Part shown: positions 18,810 through 28,100 of the stretch, piece after piece | How positions within the stretch are numbered: position 1 is the stretch's first letter | How the letters are laid out: every line of letters begins with the position of its first letter | Source: Micromonospora sp. WMMD980 | Lineage (GTDB): Bacteria > Actinomycetota > Actinomycetes > Mycobacteriales > Micromonosporaceae | Length of the DNA: 64,000 nt | Reading direction: 5' to 3' | Assembly: GCF_029626035.1 (NCBI RefSeq) | Contig: NZ_JARUBE010000003.1 | Span: forward strand, 5,828,001-5,892,000 | Notes under the pieces: generated by a model | Database searches by the model: none | Told to the model about the DNA's origin: nothing | The model's input: the letters and a program-made list of their open reading frames with translations, nothing else | Position numbers and translations under genes: made by a program

Positions 18810-18815
18810 TAGGCT
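18810..18815 (+). promoter_or_regulatory. -10 box, putative leaderless promoter of nth
   Basis: TAGGCT lies seven bases before the GTG start of nth, consistent with a leaderless message for the nth-tlpA-nudix operon. Confidence 0.45.
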
Positions 18816-18822
18816 GGCCGGC

Positions 18823-19602
18823 GTGACCACGCGCTCCCCCGAGACCGACCTCGGCCGTACGCGTCGGGCCCGCCGCATCGGGCGGGTGCTGACCGAGACC
18901 CACCCCGACGCGCACTGTGAACTCGACCACTCCGACGCGTTGGAGTTGGCGGTCGCCACGATCCTGTCCGCCCAGTGCACCGACAAGAAGGTCAACGAGG
19001 TCACGCCGAAGCTGTTCGCGCGCTACCGCACCGCCGCCGACTACGCCGGGGCGGACCGCGGCGAGCTGGAGAAGCTGATCCGGCCCACCGGTTTCTACCG
19101 CAACAAGACCAGCTCGCTGATCAACCTGGGTCGCGCGCTCTGCGAGCGCTACGACGGCGAGGTGCCCGGCCGGCTGGCCGACCTGGTCACCCTGCCGGGC
19201 ATCGGGCGCAAGACCGCCAACGTCATCCTCGGCAACGCCTTCGACGTCCCGGGCATCACCGTCGACACCCACTTCCAGCGACTGGTGCAGCGCTGGCAGT
19301 TGACCGCCGAGACCGACCCGGTCAAGATCGAGCACGCGATCGGCGCGCTCTTCCCGAAGCGCGACTGGACGATGCTCTCGCACCGGGTCATCTTCCACGG
19401 CCGCCGGGTCTGTCACGCCCGCAAGCCGGCCTGCGGCGCCTGCACGCTGGCGAAGCTCTGCCCCGCATACGGCACCGGGCCGACCGAACCGGTCGCGTCG
19501 GCGAAGCTGCTGAAGGGCCCCCGCGCCCGGGATCTCGCGGCGGCCGTCGGCCTCGACCCCGACCTGGTGCCGCAGCAGGCGGCCGGGGCGGACGCGCCGT
19601 GA
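18823..19602 (+). CDS. nth: endonuclease III
   Basis: A 259-residue DNA glycosylase/AP lyase that removes oxidised pyrimidines in base excision repair. It has [15 protein letters not shown], the helix-hairpin-helix [10 protein letters not shown] with the catalytic Lys (about residue 131), the catalytic Asp in TVDTHFQR, and the C-terminal [4Fe-4S] loop [17 protein letters not shown] (CX6CX2CX5C). A C-terminal tail of ~35 residues is extra relative to the E. coli enzyme. It overlaps the thioredoxin-like gene by GTGA. Confidence 0.95.
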   Translation: MTTRSPETDLGRTRRARRIGRVLTETHPDAHCELDHSDALELAVATILSAQCTDKKVNEVTPKLFARYRTAADYAGADRGELEKLIRPTGFYRNKTSSLINLGRALCERYDGEVPGRLADLVTLPGIGRKTANVILGNAFDVPGITVDTHFQRLVQRWQLTAETDPVKIEHAIGALFPKRDWTMLSHRVIFHGRRVCHARKPACGACTLAKLCPAYGTGPTEPVASAKLLKGPRARDLAAAVGLDPDLVPQQAAGADAP

Positions 19603-20204
19603 CCCGCCGGCTCGCCCACCTGCTCGTCCCGCTGGCGCTGCTGGCGGCGGGTTGCACGGCCACGGCCGAGGAGCCGGCCGGCCCGCCGCCCGCCACCCGC
19701 GCGGAACGCCCCTCGCCGTTCGCCGACTGCGCCCCGCTGACCGTGGCGCCCACCTCGGCCGCGCCCGCCCCGGCCGGCGCCGCCGGCGGTCCGCTGCCCG
19801 ACCTGACCCTGAGCTGCTTCACCGGTGGCCCGCCGGTCAAGCTGCGCGACGTCAAGGGCCCGGCGGTGATCAACGTGTGGGCCTCCTGGTGCCCGCCCTG
19901 CCGCAAGGAGCTGCCCGCCTTCCAGCGACTCAGCGAACGGGCGGACGGCCGCTTCCAGGTGATCGGCGTGAACAGCCGGGACAGCCGCGGCGGCGCGCAG
20001 TCCATCGGCGAGGACTTCGGCATCGGTTTCCCGATGCTCGTCGACCAGGGCGACGCGTTCGAGCGTGCGCTCGAACGCAGCGCGTTCCCGCTGACCGTCC
20101 TGGTCGGCACCGACGGCCGGATCCGGCACATCGAGGGCACCGGCGCCCTCGACGACGCCCGCCTGGCGAAGCTCGTGCAGGCCCACCTCGGGGTGCGGGT
20201 GTGA
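19599..20204 (+). CDS. TlpA-like thiol-disulfide oxidoreductase lipoprotein
   Basis: A 201-residue secreted thioredoxin-fold protein. The signal peptide ends in a lipobox (LLAAGC, Cys near residue 19). A Pro/Ala-rich linker follows, then the redoxin domain with the active site [12 protein letters not shown] (about residue 95), GVNSRDS and the cis-Pro region [10 protein letters not shown]. It probably keeps extracytoplasmic thiols reduced, for example in cytochrome c maturation, but no ccs genes are adjacent. It is coupled to nth upstream and to the Nudix gene downstream, both by 4-bp GTGA overlaps. Confidence 0.9.
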   Translation: MTRRLAHLLVPLALLAAGCTATAEEPAGPPPATRAERPSPFADCAPLTVAPTSAAPAPAGAAGGPLPDLTLSCFTGGPPVKLRDVKGPAVINVWASWCPPCRKELPAFQRLSERADGRFQVIGVNSRDSRGGAQSIGEDFGIGFPMLVDQGDAFERALERSAFPLTVLVGTDGRIRHIEGTGALDDARLAKLVQAHLGVRV

Positions 20205-20890
20205 CCCGACAGCCCCCGGGATGGTTCGACCCGCTGCTGGGCCGGCTCGGCACCGCGCGGGCGGAGGACTTCACCCGGCTCACCACGCCGGAGACCGGCG
20301 GCCGGGAGAGCGCCGTGCTGGTGCTGCTCGGTGAGGAGCCCGGCGCCGGGCCGGACGTGCTGGTCCTCCAGCGCGCCGCGACGCTGCGCAACCACGCCGG
20401 TCAGCCGGCCTTCCCCGGCGGCGCCGCCGACCCGGAGGACGCCGACGCCCGGGCCACCGCGCTGCGCGAGGCGAACGAGGAGGTCGGTCTCGACCCCGGC
20501 TCCGTCACCGTGCTGGCCGAGCTGCCCCGACTCTGGATCCCGGTCAGCGACTTCGTGGTCACCCCGGTGCTCGCCTGGTGGCACGACCCGCACCCGGTGC
20601 ACCCGCGCGAGCCGGCCGAGGTCGCGCACGTCGCCCGGCTGCCGGTCGCCGAACTGGTCGACCCGGACAACCGGATGCGGGTCCGCCACTCCAGCGGTTG
20701 GATCGGGCCGGCCTTCTCGGCCCGCGGCATGCTGGTCTGGGGCTTCACCGCCGGCGTGATCGACACGCTGCTGGAGATGGCCGGCTGGGCCCGGCCCTGG
20801 CCGCGCTCGCGGGTGGTGGAGCTGCCGCCCGTCGCCGCCCCGGCACCGTCGGCCGGCACGGACGCCGCCGACGAGAGTCCGGTGCGATGA
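20201..20890 (+). CDS. Nudix hydrolase, CoA pyrophosphatase type
   Basis: A 229-residue Nudix protein. The CoA-specific signature LRNHAGQPAFPGGAADPED runs directly into the Nudix box with TALREANEEVGLD (about residues 65-100), so hydrolysis of CoA or acyl-CoA to 4'-phosphopantetheine and 3',5'-ADP is likely. The C-terminal tail is Pro/Ala-rich. Its position between tlpA and marP is the usual actinobacterial arrangement. The GTG start overlaps the preceding stop (GTGA). Confidence 0.87.
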   Translation: MTRQPPGWFDPLLGRLGTARAEDFTRLTTPETGGRESAVLVLLGEEPGAGPDVLVLQRAATLRNHAGQPAFPGGAADPEDADARATALREANEEVGLDPGSVTVLAELPRLWIPVSDFVVTPVLAWWHDPHPVHPREPAEVAHVARLPVAELVDPDNRMRVRHSSGWIGPAFSARGMLVWGFTAGVIDTLLEMAGWARPWPRSRVVELPPVAAPAPSAGTDAADESPVR

Positions 20891-20931
20891 TCACTCGCCC
20901 GGATCCTCAGGTCACGTTCAGCGAGCGCTGA
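20887..20931 (+). CDS. possible 14-codon coupled mini-ORF
   Basis: ATG at 20887 overlaps the Nudix stop (ATGA) and opens a frame MITRPDPQVTFSER that ends 35 bp before the marP-like GTG. No Shine-Dalgarno beyond the coding tail is evident. It may be chance, but it repeats the stop-start overlap pattern seen at other mini-ORFs in this window. Confidence 0.25.
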   Translation: MITRPDPQVTFSER

Positions 20932-20954
20932 GTCGACCGGGAGCCCGGTGCCCG

Positions 20955-20960
20955 TACCCT
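20955..20960 (+). promoter_or_regulatory. -10 box, putative leaderless promoter of marP-like gene
   Basis: TACCCT lies six bases before the GTG at 20967, so the protease can be transcribed without the upstream operon. Confidence 0.4.
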
Positions 20961-20966
20961 TGGGGC

Positions 20967-22145
20967 GTGTCCGCCGTGGATCTCGTCCTGCTCCTGCTCA
21001 TGCTCGTGTTCGCGATCAGCGGATACCGTCAGGGCTTCGTCATCGGTGCCCTGTCGTTCTCCGGGTTCTTCCTGGGCGCCTTGCTCGGCCTCCAGGTCGG
21101 CCCGCTGATCGCCCAGCAGTTCGCGTCCAGCGGCACCCGGGTGCTGGTCTCCCTGGTGGCCATCTTCGGGCTCGCCGTGCTGGGCCAGGCACTGGCCGGT
21201 TGGCTCGGCTCCAACCTGCGCGCGGCCATCACCGGGCCGGCCGGGAAGAAGGTCGACGACGTCGGCGGCGCGTTCATCTCGGTCGTCGCGGTGATGCTGG
21301 TGGCCTGGTTGGTCGCGGTGCCGCTCGGCTCCTCCTCGGTGCCGTGGCTGGCCGCCTCGGTCAAGGACAGCGCGCTGCTCACCGTGGTCGACCGGGTGCT
21401 GCCCGACCGGGCCCAGGAACTCTCCACCGCGCTGCGCGACACCGTCGACACCAACGGCTTCCCCGACGTGTTCAACGGCCTGGGCAGCACCAACGCGCGG
21501 CAGGTCTCCCCGCCCGACCCGGCGCTGGCCAACTCCCAGGTGGTGCAGAACAGCAAACGCTCGGTGGTGAAGGTGCTCGGCTCCGCGCCGAGCTGCTCCC
21601 GCCGGATCGAGGGCTCCGGCTTCGTCTACGCCGACGACCGGGTGATGACCAACGCGCACGTGGTGGCCGGCACCCGCTCGGTGGCGGTGGAGCTGCGCGG
21701 CGAGCGCTACGACGGCGAGGTGGTGGTCTACGACCCGGAGCGCGACCTGGCGGTGCTCTACGTGCCGGGGCTGCCCGGGCCGTCGCTGCGCTTCGCCGCC
21801 GGGGCGGCCGCCAGCGGGGCCGACGCGATCGTGCTCGGCTTCCCCCTCGACGGCCCCTACGACGCCCGGCCGGCCCGGGTGCGGGACGTCGACCGGATCA
21901 CCGGGCCGGACATCTACTCGTCCGGTGACGTGACGCGGGAGATCTACACGATCCGGGCGCTGGTGCGCAGCGGCAACTCCGGCGGTCCGCTGGTCTCCTC
22001 GAACGGCCTGGTGCTCGGCGTGATCTTCGCGGCCGCCGCGGACGACCCGAACACCGGCTTCGCGGTGACCGCCGCCGAGGCGCGGTCGGTGGCGCTGACC
22101 GGCGCGGAGCGTACCCGGGGAGTCGCCACCGGCGACTGCACCTGA
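20967..22145 (+). CDS. marP: MarP-like membrane serine protease (CvpA + trypsin domains)
   Basis: A 392-residue membrane protease. Four hydrophobic segments in the first ~165 residues form a CvpA-type domain (starting VDLVLLLLMLVFAISGYRQG). The extracytoplasmic trypsin-like domain follows, with His in TNAHVVAG (about residue 230), Asp in ERDLAVLYV (about 261) and Ser in RSGNSGGPL (about 336). Mycobacterial MarP (Rv3671c) has this architecture and protects against acid and oxidative stress by cleaving a cell-wall hydrolase. The gene order with crp-nth-tlpA-nudix supports orthology. A disulfide-capable Cys pair (SCSRR and the terminal DCT) is present. Confidence 0.9.
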   Translation: MSAVDLVLLLLMLVFAISGYRQGFVIGALSFSGFFLGALLGLQVGPLIAQQFASSGTRVLVSLVAIFGLAVLGQALAGWLGSNLRAAITGPAGKKVDDVGGAFISVVAVMLVAWLVAVPLGSSSVPWLAASVKDSALLTVVDRVLPDRAQELSTALRDTVDTNGFPDVFNGLGSTNARQVSPPDPALANSQVVQNSKRSVVKVLGSAPSCSRRIEGSGFVYADDRVMTNAHVVAGTRSVAVELRGERYDGEVVVYDPERDLAVLYVPGLPGPSLRFAAGAAASGADAIVLGFPLDGPYDARPARVRDVDRITGPDIYSSGDVTREIYTIRALVRSGNSGGPLVSSNGLVLGVIFAAAADDPNTGFAVTAAEARSVALTGAERTRGVATGDCT

Positions 22146-22171
22146 GCCGCCGGCGTGAGGCCGGCCGGCTC
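22144..22171. terminator. hairpin between convergent marP and PAP2 genes
   Basis: GAGCCG-CCGGC pairs with GCCGG-C-CGGCTC around GTGAG, an 11-bp GC stem with one bulge directly after the marP stop. It lacks a U-tract, as is common in high-GC actinobacteria, and could serve both convergent genes. Confidence 0.5.
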
Positions 22172-22176
22172 AGTGG

Positions 22177-22899
22177 TCAGCCGGCCGGGGCGGCGGCCGG
22201 CGCCACGTCGTCGCCCGACCGGCTCAGCGGCAGCTTCGCGCGACCCCAGGTGAGCGTCTTGTCGAGCACCGCCCGCGCCATGATCGCCACGCAGATGCCG
22301 CCGTTGAGGAATGAGGCCACCACGTCACTGGGGTGGTGCATGCCCCGGTACATGCGGGTGAGCGCCACCCCGACCGGCACCAGCACCAGCAGCGTCCACC
22401 AGGCGGCCTTGGCCGGTGTGCTGCGTGCCCGCAGCGCCAGCAGCACCGCCAGGCCGACGTAGAGCGCCGTCGCCGCCGAGGTGTGCCCGGAGGGGAAGCT
22501 GGAGGTCGGCGGGGACGCGTCCATGTGCTCCACGGCCGGACGCTGCCGGTCGATCACCATGGTGGTGAACAGGAAGATCAGCGCCTGGGCGGTCACCGCC
22601 GCGCATAGGAAGATCGGCTCCCGCCAGCGGTGCAGCACCAGCCGTAGCACCAGCGCGGCGAGCACCGTCACCACGACGATCATCTGGGTGCTGGCCAGCG
22701 TGCTGAAGACCAGCGACACGTCGTTCCAGCCGGGCGTCCGGTCGCCCGCGAACTCGCGGTTCACCCCGTCCTCCACGGTGAACGGCCAGGTGTGCGTGAG
22801 CACCCGGCTGACCAGGAGACCCAGCCCCACCATGACGGCGAAGAGCAGGGACACCGGCAGCAGCACGCGCCGGGCGATCTGAACCGCGACATCGGACAT
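22177..22899 (-). CDS. PAP2 family phosphatase (membrane)
   Basis: A 240-residue polytopic protein of the type 2 phosphatidic acid phosphatase superfamily, with about six transmembrane helices. The three-part signature is present: DRQRP (motif 1, about residue 115), SSFPSGHTS (motif 2, catalytic His) and TRMYRGMHHPSDV (motif 3). Candidate substrates include undecaprenyl pyrophosphate and lipid phosphates. It lies 30 bp downstream of another PAP2 gene of the same orientation. Sequence identity between the two is low, so they are not a recent tandem duplicate. Confidence 0.88.
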   Translation of the reverse strand: MSDVAVQIARRVLLPVSLLFAVMVGLGLLVSRVLTHTWPFTVEDGVNREFAGDRTPGWNDVSLVFSTLASTQMIVVVTVLAALVLRLVLHRWREPIFLCAAVTAQALIFLFTTMVIDRQRPAVEHMDASPPTSSFPSGHTSAATALYVGLAVLLALRARSTPAKAAWWTLLVLVPVGVALTRMYRGMHHPSDVVASFLNGGICVAIMARAVLDKTLTWGRAKLPLSRSGDDVAPAAAPAG

Positions 22900-22929
22900 G
22901 AGCCGCCCATTACCCCGGCGGACGCCCCG

Positions 22930-23727
22930 CTACGCGCGTGCGTCCTCCGGCCCCGGGTCGGCCAGCTCCGGCTCGACGCCCTCCCGCATCGGGCGGGCCG
23001 ACCGGTGACCGGCCCTGGTCCGCCAGGTGGCGAACCCGGCCGCGGTGGACGCGACCACGGCCACCCCCAGCACCCAACCACCCACCACGTCGCTGCTCCA
23101 GTGCACGCCCAGCGCGATCCGGCTGAGCCCGGTCACCACGGTCAGCAGGACCGCCGCGGTCCACAGTGCGACCCGCCCGGCCAGGCTGTGCCGGGCGAAC
23201 GGCAGGAAGACCAGCAGCAGCACCCCGGCGGCCAGCGCCGCGTTCAACGCGTGCCCGGACGGAAAGGAATAGCCGGCGGCCCGGGCCACCGGCTCCAGCA
23301 GGTCCGGCCGGTTCCGGCCGGCCAGCAGCTTGAGCAGCGCGCCGAGAAACCCGCCGACAAGCATCGTGGTGACCACCCAGGCGGCCAGTCGCGGGGCCCG
23401 GCGTCGCCGGAGCAGCCAGACCACCACCACGGCGGCGGCCACCCGCAGCGGACCCGGCCCGAAGACGTGCGTCCACACGGTCACCGCGCGTACCCAGGCC
23501 GGATGCGCCAACGCGTAGCCGTGGAACGCGTCGGTGACCGAGGCGTCCAGCCGGAACAGCGGCGGCCAGGCACCCAGGACCAGCAGCGCGAGCAGGGCGA
23601 ACGGCACCAGCACCAGGACCGCGGCGACGGCGGCCAGGGTGAGCCGCAGGCCCAGCGAGCGGTCGGGGTCCAGGCGGCGGTTCCGCCAGGACCGGTCACG
23701 GGTGGACGTCGGACCGGTGGTGTTCAT
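22930..23727 (-). CDS. PAP2 family phosphatase (membrane)
   Basis: A 265-residue membrane phosphatase with the motifs AGRNRPD, YSFPSGHALN and LSRIALGVHWSSDVVGG, a full PAP2 catalytic set, and about six hydrophobic helices. The N terminus is basic and cytoplasmic and the C-terminal tail is charged. It probably dephosphorylates a polyprenyl or phosphatidyl phosphate on the outer membrane face. It is the upstream member of a two-gene unit that follows the mycosin gene on the same strand (37-bp gap). Confidence 0.88.
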   Translation of the reverse strand: MNTTGPTSTRDRSWRNRRLDPDRSLGLRLTLAAVAAVLVLVPFALLALLVLGAWPPLFRLDASVTDAFHGYALAHPAWVRAVTVWTHVFGPGPLRVAAAVVVVWLLRRRRAPRLAAWVVTTMLVGGFLGALLKLLAGRNRPDLLEPVARAAGYSFPSGHALNAALAAGVLLLVFLPFARHSLAGRVALWTAAVLLTVVTGLSRIALGVHWSSDVVGGWVLGVAVVASTAAGFATWRTRAGHRSARPMREGVEPELADPGPEDARA

Positions 23728-23764
23728 GCGCCGTTCACTACCCCGCAGGGCCCGGCCAGACCGG

Positions 23765-25057
23765 TCAGCGACGGGCCCGCCGGAACCGGCGCACCATCAG
23801 CGCGGCGCCGGTGAGCAGGGCGACGAACAGGGCCAGCCCGGTCCAGAGCCGCTCCGGCGCGGAAACCTCGGCCTGGCCGGCCGGGCGGGCCGACCACCCC
23901 GTCTGCTTCGGGCCGCCGAACGGGTCGCCACCCTGCCCCGCCACCGCGGCCCGGGTGTCCGGGCCGTCGCCCGGGGCCGGCCCGAAGCCCACCACGCCGG
24001 GAGAGGCGTTGTCGTCCAGCGGGTTCTGCCCCACCGCGGCCACGTCGGCGGTGAGCGCGGCCACCGGGTCGACCATGCCGTAGCCGAAGCGGTCGTCCCG
24101 GCCCGTCGGGCCGAGATCCCGCGCGGTGCTGACCAGCCGGTTGACCACGTCACCGGCGGTCATCTTCGGATATCTCGCCCGGACCAGGGCGGCCGTCGCG
24201 GCGACCAGCGGCGCGGCGAAGCTCGTCCCCTGCACCCGCCAGTAGCCGCCTCGGGACCGGGCGCCGTAGAGGGCGGTGGCCGGTGCGCTCAGCACCGTCT
24301 CGTGGCCGGTGATCGAACCGGACCAGAGGTTCTCGCTGTCGCGGTCCAGGCCGGTGACCGCCAGCACGCCCGGCTCACGGGCCGGGTACCAGACCTTCGT
24401 GGTGGTCGAGGTGGCCAGGTTGCCGGTGCAGGCGACCACCACCACGTCGCGGGCGAAGGCGTAGTCGAGCGCCGCGGCCAGGGCCGGGCTGTCACCACTG
24501 CCGCCGAGCGACAGGTTGATCACCCGGGCGCCGTTGTCGACCGCCCAGCGCACCGCCTTCGCGATGACCAGGGCGTCGTCGTAGCGGTTCTCCGCGTCCA
24601 GCACCCGGATCGGCAGGATCTTCGCGTCCGGCGCGAGGCCCACCACGCCCCGGTCGTCGTCGGCCCGCCCGGCGATCAGGCCGGCCACCGTGGTGCCGTG
24701 CCCGACCGGGTCCGGCTCCTCCCGGCCGCCGGCGGGGTCGACCAGGTCGAGACCGGGCAGGACCTGACCGGCCAGGTCGGGATGGGAGCCGTCCACCCCG
24801 GAGTCGATCACCGCGACCACCACGCCGCGCCCGGTGGAGGTCCGCCAGGCGGTCTTCGCCCGCAACTCGGTCAACTGCCACTGCTCGTCGCGGACCTGGT
24901 CGGTGCGGAGCGCGGCGACCGGGGCGGCCGGCGCGGCGTAAGCCGGCGCAGCCAGCGGGCCGGCCGAGAGGGTCAGCGCCGCCGTGGCGGCGAGCAGCGC
25001 CCGCCCGGCGGTACGCCGGGGCGGCACGTCGGGAAGTCCCTGCCGATCCCTGGTCAC
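23765..25057 (-). CDS. mycP: type VII secretion-associated mycosin (S8 subtilisin-like protease)
   Basis: A 430-residue secreted, membrane-anchored subtilase. An N-terminal signal peptide (ALLAATAALTLSAGPLAAP) is followed by the catalytic domain: Asp in VVAVIDSGVDGSHPDL (about residue 85), His in GHGTTVAG (about 119), Ser in QGTSFAAP (about 278). A Gly/Pro-rich linker and one C-terminal transmembrane helix with a basic tail close it, the mycosin architecture. GTG 25057 has GGGGA upstream and gives a correct signal peptide; longer in-frame starts do not. It stabilises or processes the ESX machinery and neighbours eccC. Confidence 0.9.
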   Translation of the reverse strand: MTRDRQGLPDVPPRRTAGRALLAATAALTLSAGPLAAPAYAAPAAPVAALRTDQVRDEQWQLTELRAKTAWRTSTGRGVVVAVIDSGVDGSHPDLAGQVLPGLDLVDPAGGREEPDPVGHGTTVAGLIAGRADDDRGVVGLAPDAKILPIRVLDAENRYDDALVIAKAVRWAVDNGARVINLSLGGSGDSPALAAALDYAFARDVVVVACTGNLATSTTTKVWYPAREPGVLAVTGLDRDSENLWSGSITGHETVLSAPATALYGARSRGGYWRVQGTSFAAPLVAATAALVRARYPKMTAGDVVNRLVSTARDLGPTGRDDRFGYGMVDPVAALTADVAAVGQNPLDDNASPGVVGFGPAPGDGPDTRAAVAGQGGDPFGGPKQTGWSARPAGQAEVSAPERLWTGLALFVALLTGAALMVRRFRRARR

Positions 25058-25145
25058 ATTCCCCAGCCATTCCGTCGCTTCCGACACATGCTGCTCGGAG
25101 ATTACCGGTTGTCCCGGCCGTCCCGGGTCAACTCCGGGCACCCGG

Positions 25146-28100
25146 TCATCCGGGCGGGAGATGAGCCAACTGCACCAGACGCACACCCTCACGGCGGGTG
25201 ACCAGACGCGCCCGGCCCGGGGGCAGCGGACCGGCCTTGACCTGACCGACGAGCGGCCCCTCCTCCGGGCCGCCCGACATCACCAGCCCGGCCGTGGACA
25301 ACTCCCGCAACCGCTGGATGATCGGCTCGTACGCGGTCCGGCCGGCCCCGCCGGAGCGCCGGGCCAGCACCAGGTGCAGGCCGACGTCCCGGGCGTGCGG
25401 GAGGTGCTCCTCCAGCGCGCGCAACGGGTTCGTCGGGCCGCCGGCCACCAGGTCGTAGTCGTCCACCAGCACGAACAGCTCCGGCCCGGTCCACCAGGAG
25501 CGGGCCCGCAACTCGGCCGGGGTCACCTCGGGGCCGGGCTGCCGTCCCTGCAGGTAGCCGGCCGCCGACTCGATCAGCTCGGCGGTGTGCGGGGCCGCCG
25601 TGCCGTAGCCGATCAGGTGCGGCGTCTCGATCGTGCCCATCAGGCTCCGCCGGTAGTCGACCAGGATGACCCGGGCCTGCTCCGGGCTGAACCGGCCGAC
25701 GATCGAGGTGGCCAGCGCGCGCAGGAACGAGGACTTGCCGCACTCGGCGTCGCCGAAGACCACGAAGTTCGGCTCGGTGGCGAAGTCCAGCACCACCGGG
25801 GACAGGTCCGCCTCGGCCACCCCCACCGGAAACGCCAACCCGGTGGTGGCGGTCTGGTCCAGCTCGGCATAGGAAAGCACCGGCGGGAGCAGCCGCACCC
25901 GGGGCGCCACCGGACCGGTCCACCCGCCGACCACCGCCTTGACCAGGTCGCCGGTCTCGCCGCCCAGGGCGGCCACCCGCGACTGCGCGGTGAGGAAGTG
26001 CAGCCCGCCCGCGGTGATCCCGCGTCCCGGCCGCTCCTCCGGGACGGTCGCCGCCAGCGCGCGCTTGACCACCACCGAGTCGGACGGGTCGCCGAGGCGC
26101 AGCTCCAGCCGGGAGCCGAACAGGTCGCGGATCGCCGGCCGGAAGTCCGACCAGCGCAACGCGCTCGCCACCACGTGCACCCCGTACGCCAGACCCCGGG
26201 TGGCCAGCTCGGTGACCAGCGGCTCCAGGTCCTCGTACTCGCCGCGCAGCGTGTTCCAGCCGTCGACGACCAGGAACACGTCCCCGAAGGGATCGGCCCC
26301 GGCCGGCCCGCCCGCCGGCGTCGCGGCCCGCCGTCGGCGCCACGCCGCCATCGACTCCACCCCGGACTCGGTGAACCGCCGCTCCCGTTCGGCGAGCAGA
26401 CCGGCCACCTCGCCGACGGTACGGCGGACCGCGGTGCCGTCGGTCCGCCCGCTGACGCCGCCCACGTGCGGCAGGTCGCGCAGCGCCCCGAGCGTTCCGC
26501 CGCCGAAGTCGAGGCAGTAGACCTGAACCTCGGCCGGCGTGTGGGTGAGCGCCAGCGCGCAGATCAGCGTGCGCAGCAGCCCGGACCGACCGCTGCGGGT
26601 GGTCCCGACCACCGCGACGTGCCCGGCCGCGCCGTCCAGGGCCAGCCACAGCAGGTCCCGCCGCTGCTCGAACGGCTTGTCCACCACGGCCACCGGCACC
26701 TGCAACGCGCCGTGCAGCTCGGGGTTGGCCACGGTGAGCCCGCGCCCCGGGTCGACGCCGACCGGGCCGAGCAGCTCGTCGAGAGTGGGGGAGGCGTCCA
26801 GCGGCGGCAGCCACACCTGGTGCGCGGGCGGCCCCTGCCCGGCCAGCCGGTCGACGATCGTCTCCAGCAGCGTCTCGCCGCTCTCCTCCTCGGTCGGCCG
26901 GGCGGCCGGCGTGGCCGGTCGGGGCACCGGCGCCAGGTGGGTGGAGAACGCGAGCACCCGCGGCGACCCGCCGTTGGTCGCGCCCGCCGCGCCGGTGCGG
27001 CGACGCACCGCCCCGGAGACGTACGCGGCCTTGAAGCGGACCAGCGGGTCGGTGCCGGAGCGCAGGTAGCCGTGCCCAGGGCTGCGGGGCAGCTCGTGCG
27101 CGTCCGGCACGCCGAGCACCGTCCGGGACTCCAGCGCCGAGAACGTGCGTAACCCGATCCGGTACGACAGGTGGGTGTCCAGCCCGCGCAGCCGCCCCTC
27201 CTCCAGTCGCTGGCTGGCCAGCAGCAGGTGCACCCCGAGCGACCGGCCCAGCCGGCCGATCTGCACGAAGAGGTCGATGAAGTCGGGCTTGGCGGAGAGC
27301 AGTTCGGAGAACTCGTCGCAGATCAGCAGCAGCGAGGGCAGCGGGGCGAGCGGGCTGCCGGCCGCCCGCGCCCGCTCGTAGTCTCGGACGCTCGCGAAGG
27401 TGCCCGCCCGGCGCAGCAACTCCTGCCGGCGCATCAGCTCGCCGTTGATCGCGTCGACCATCCGGTCGACCAGGGGCAGGGCGTCGGCCAGGTTGGTGAT
27501 CACGGCGGCGGTGTGCGGCAGCCGCTCGAACGGCGCGAAGGTGGCGCCGCCCTTGAAGTCGACGAGAACGAAGTTGAGCTGTGCCGAGCTGTGCGTGGCG
27601 GCCAGCCCGAGCACCAGCGTGCGGAGCAGCTCCGACTTGCCCGAGCCGGTGGCGCCGATCAGCAGCCCGTGCGGGCCCATGCCGTCCAGCGCCGACTCCT
27701 TCAGGTCGAGGTCGATCGCCCCGCCGTCGGCGCCCACCCCGATCGGCACCCGCAGCCGGTCCCGGGCGGCCCGGGGCGCCCAGCCCTGCTCGGCGGTGAA
27801 GCCCTCCGGGTCACCGAGGCCGAGCAGCTCGGGCAGGCCCGGTTCGGCGCCGGCGGGCGCGTCCGGTCCGCGTACCGTGCCGGCCAGCCGCAGCGGCGCG
27901 AGCCGCCGGGCGACCGCCTCCGCGTCGGCCGGCGCCAGCGCGTCGGCGGCGCCCACCTCGGCGTGCCCCGCCGACGAGTGCGAGTGCAGCCGGCCGTCGA
28001 CCAGGTCGAGCAGCAGGGCGTACCGGTCGAGCAGCCGGGGCGGTGGGGTGTCCAGGTCGAGCACGGTGACCGCGTCGATGCCGCCGTCACCGGCCAGGTC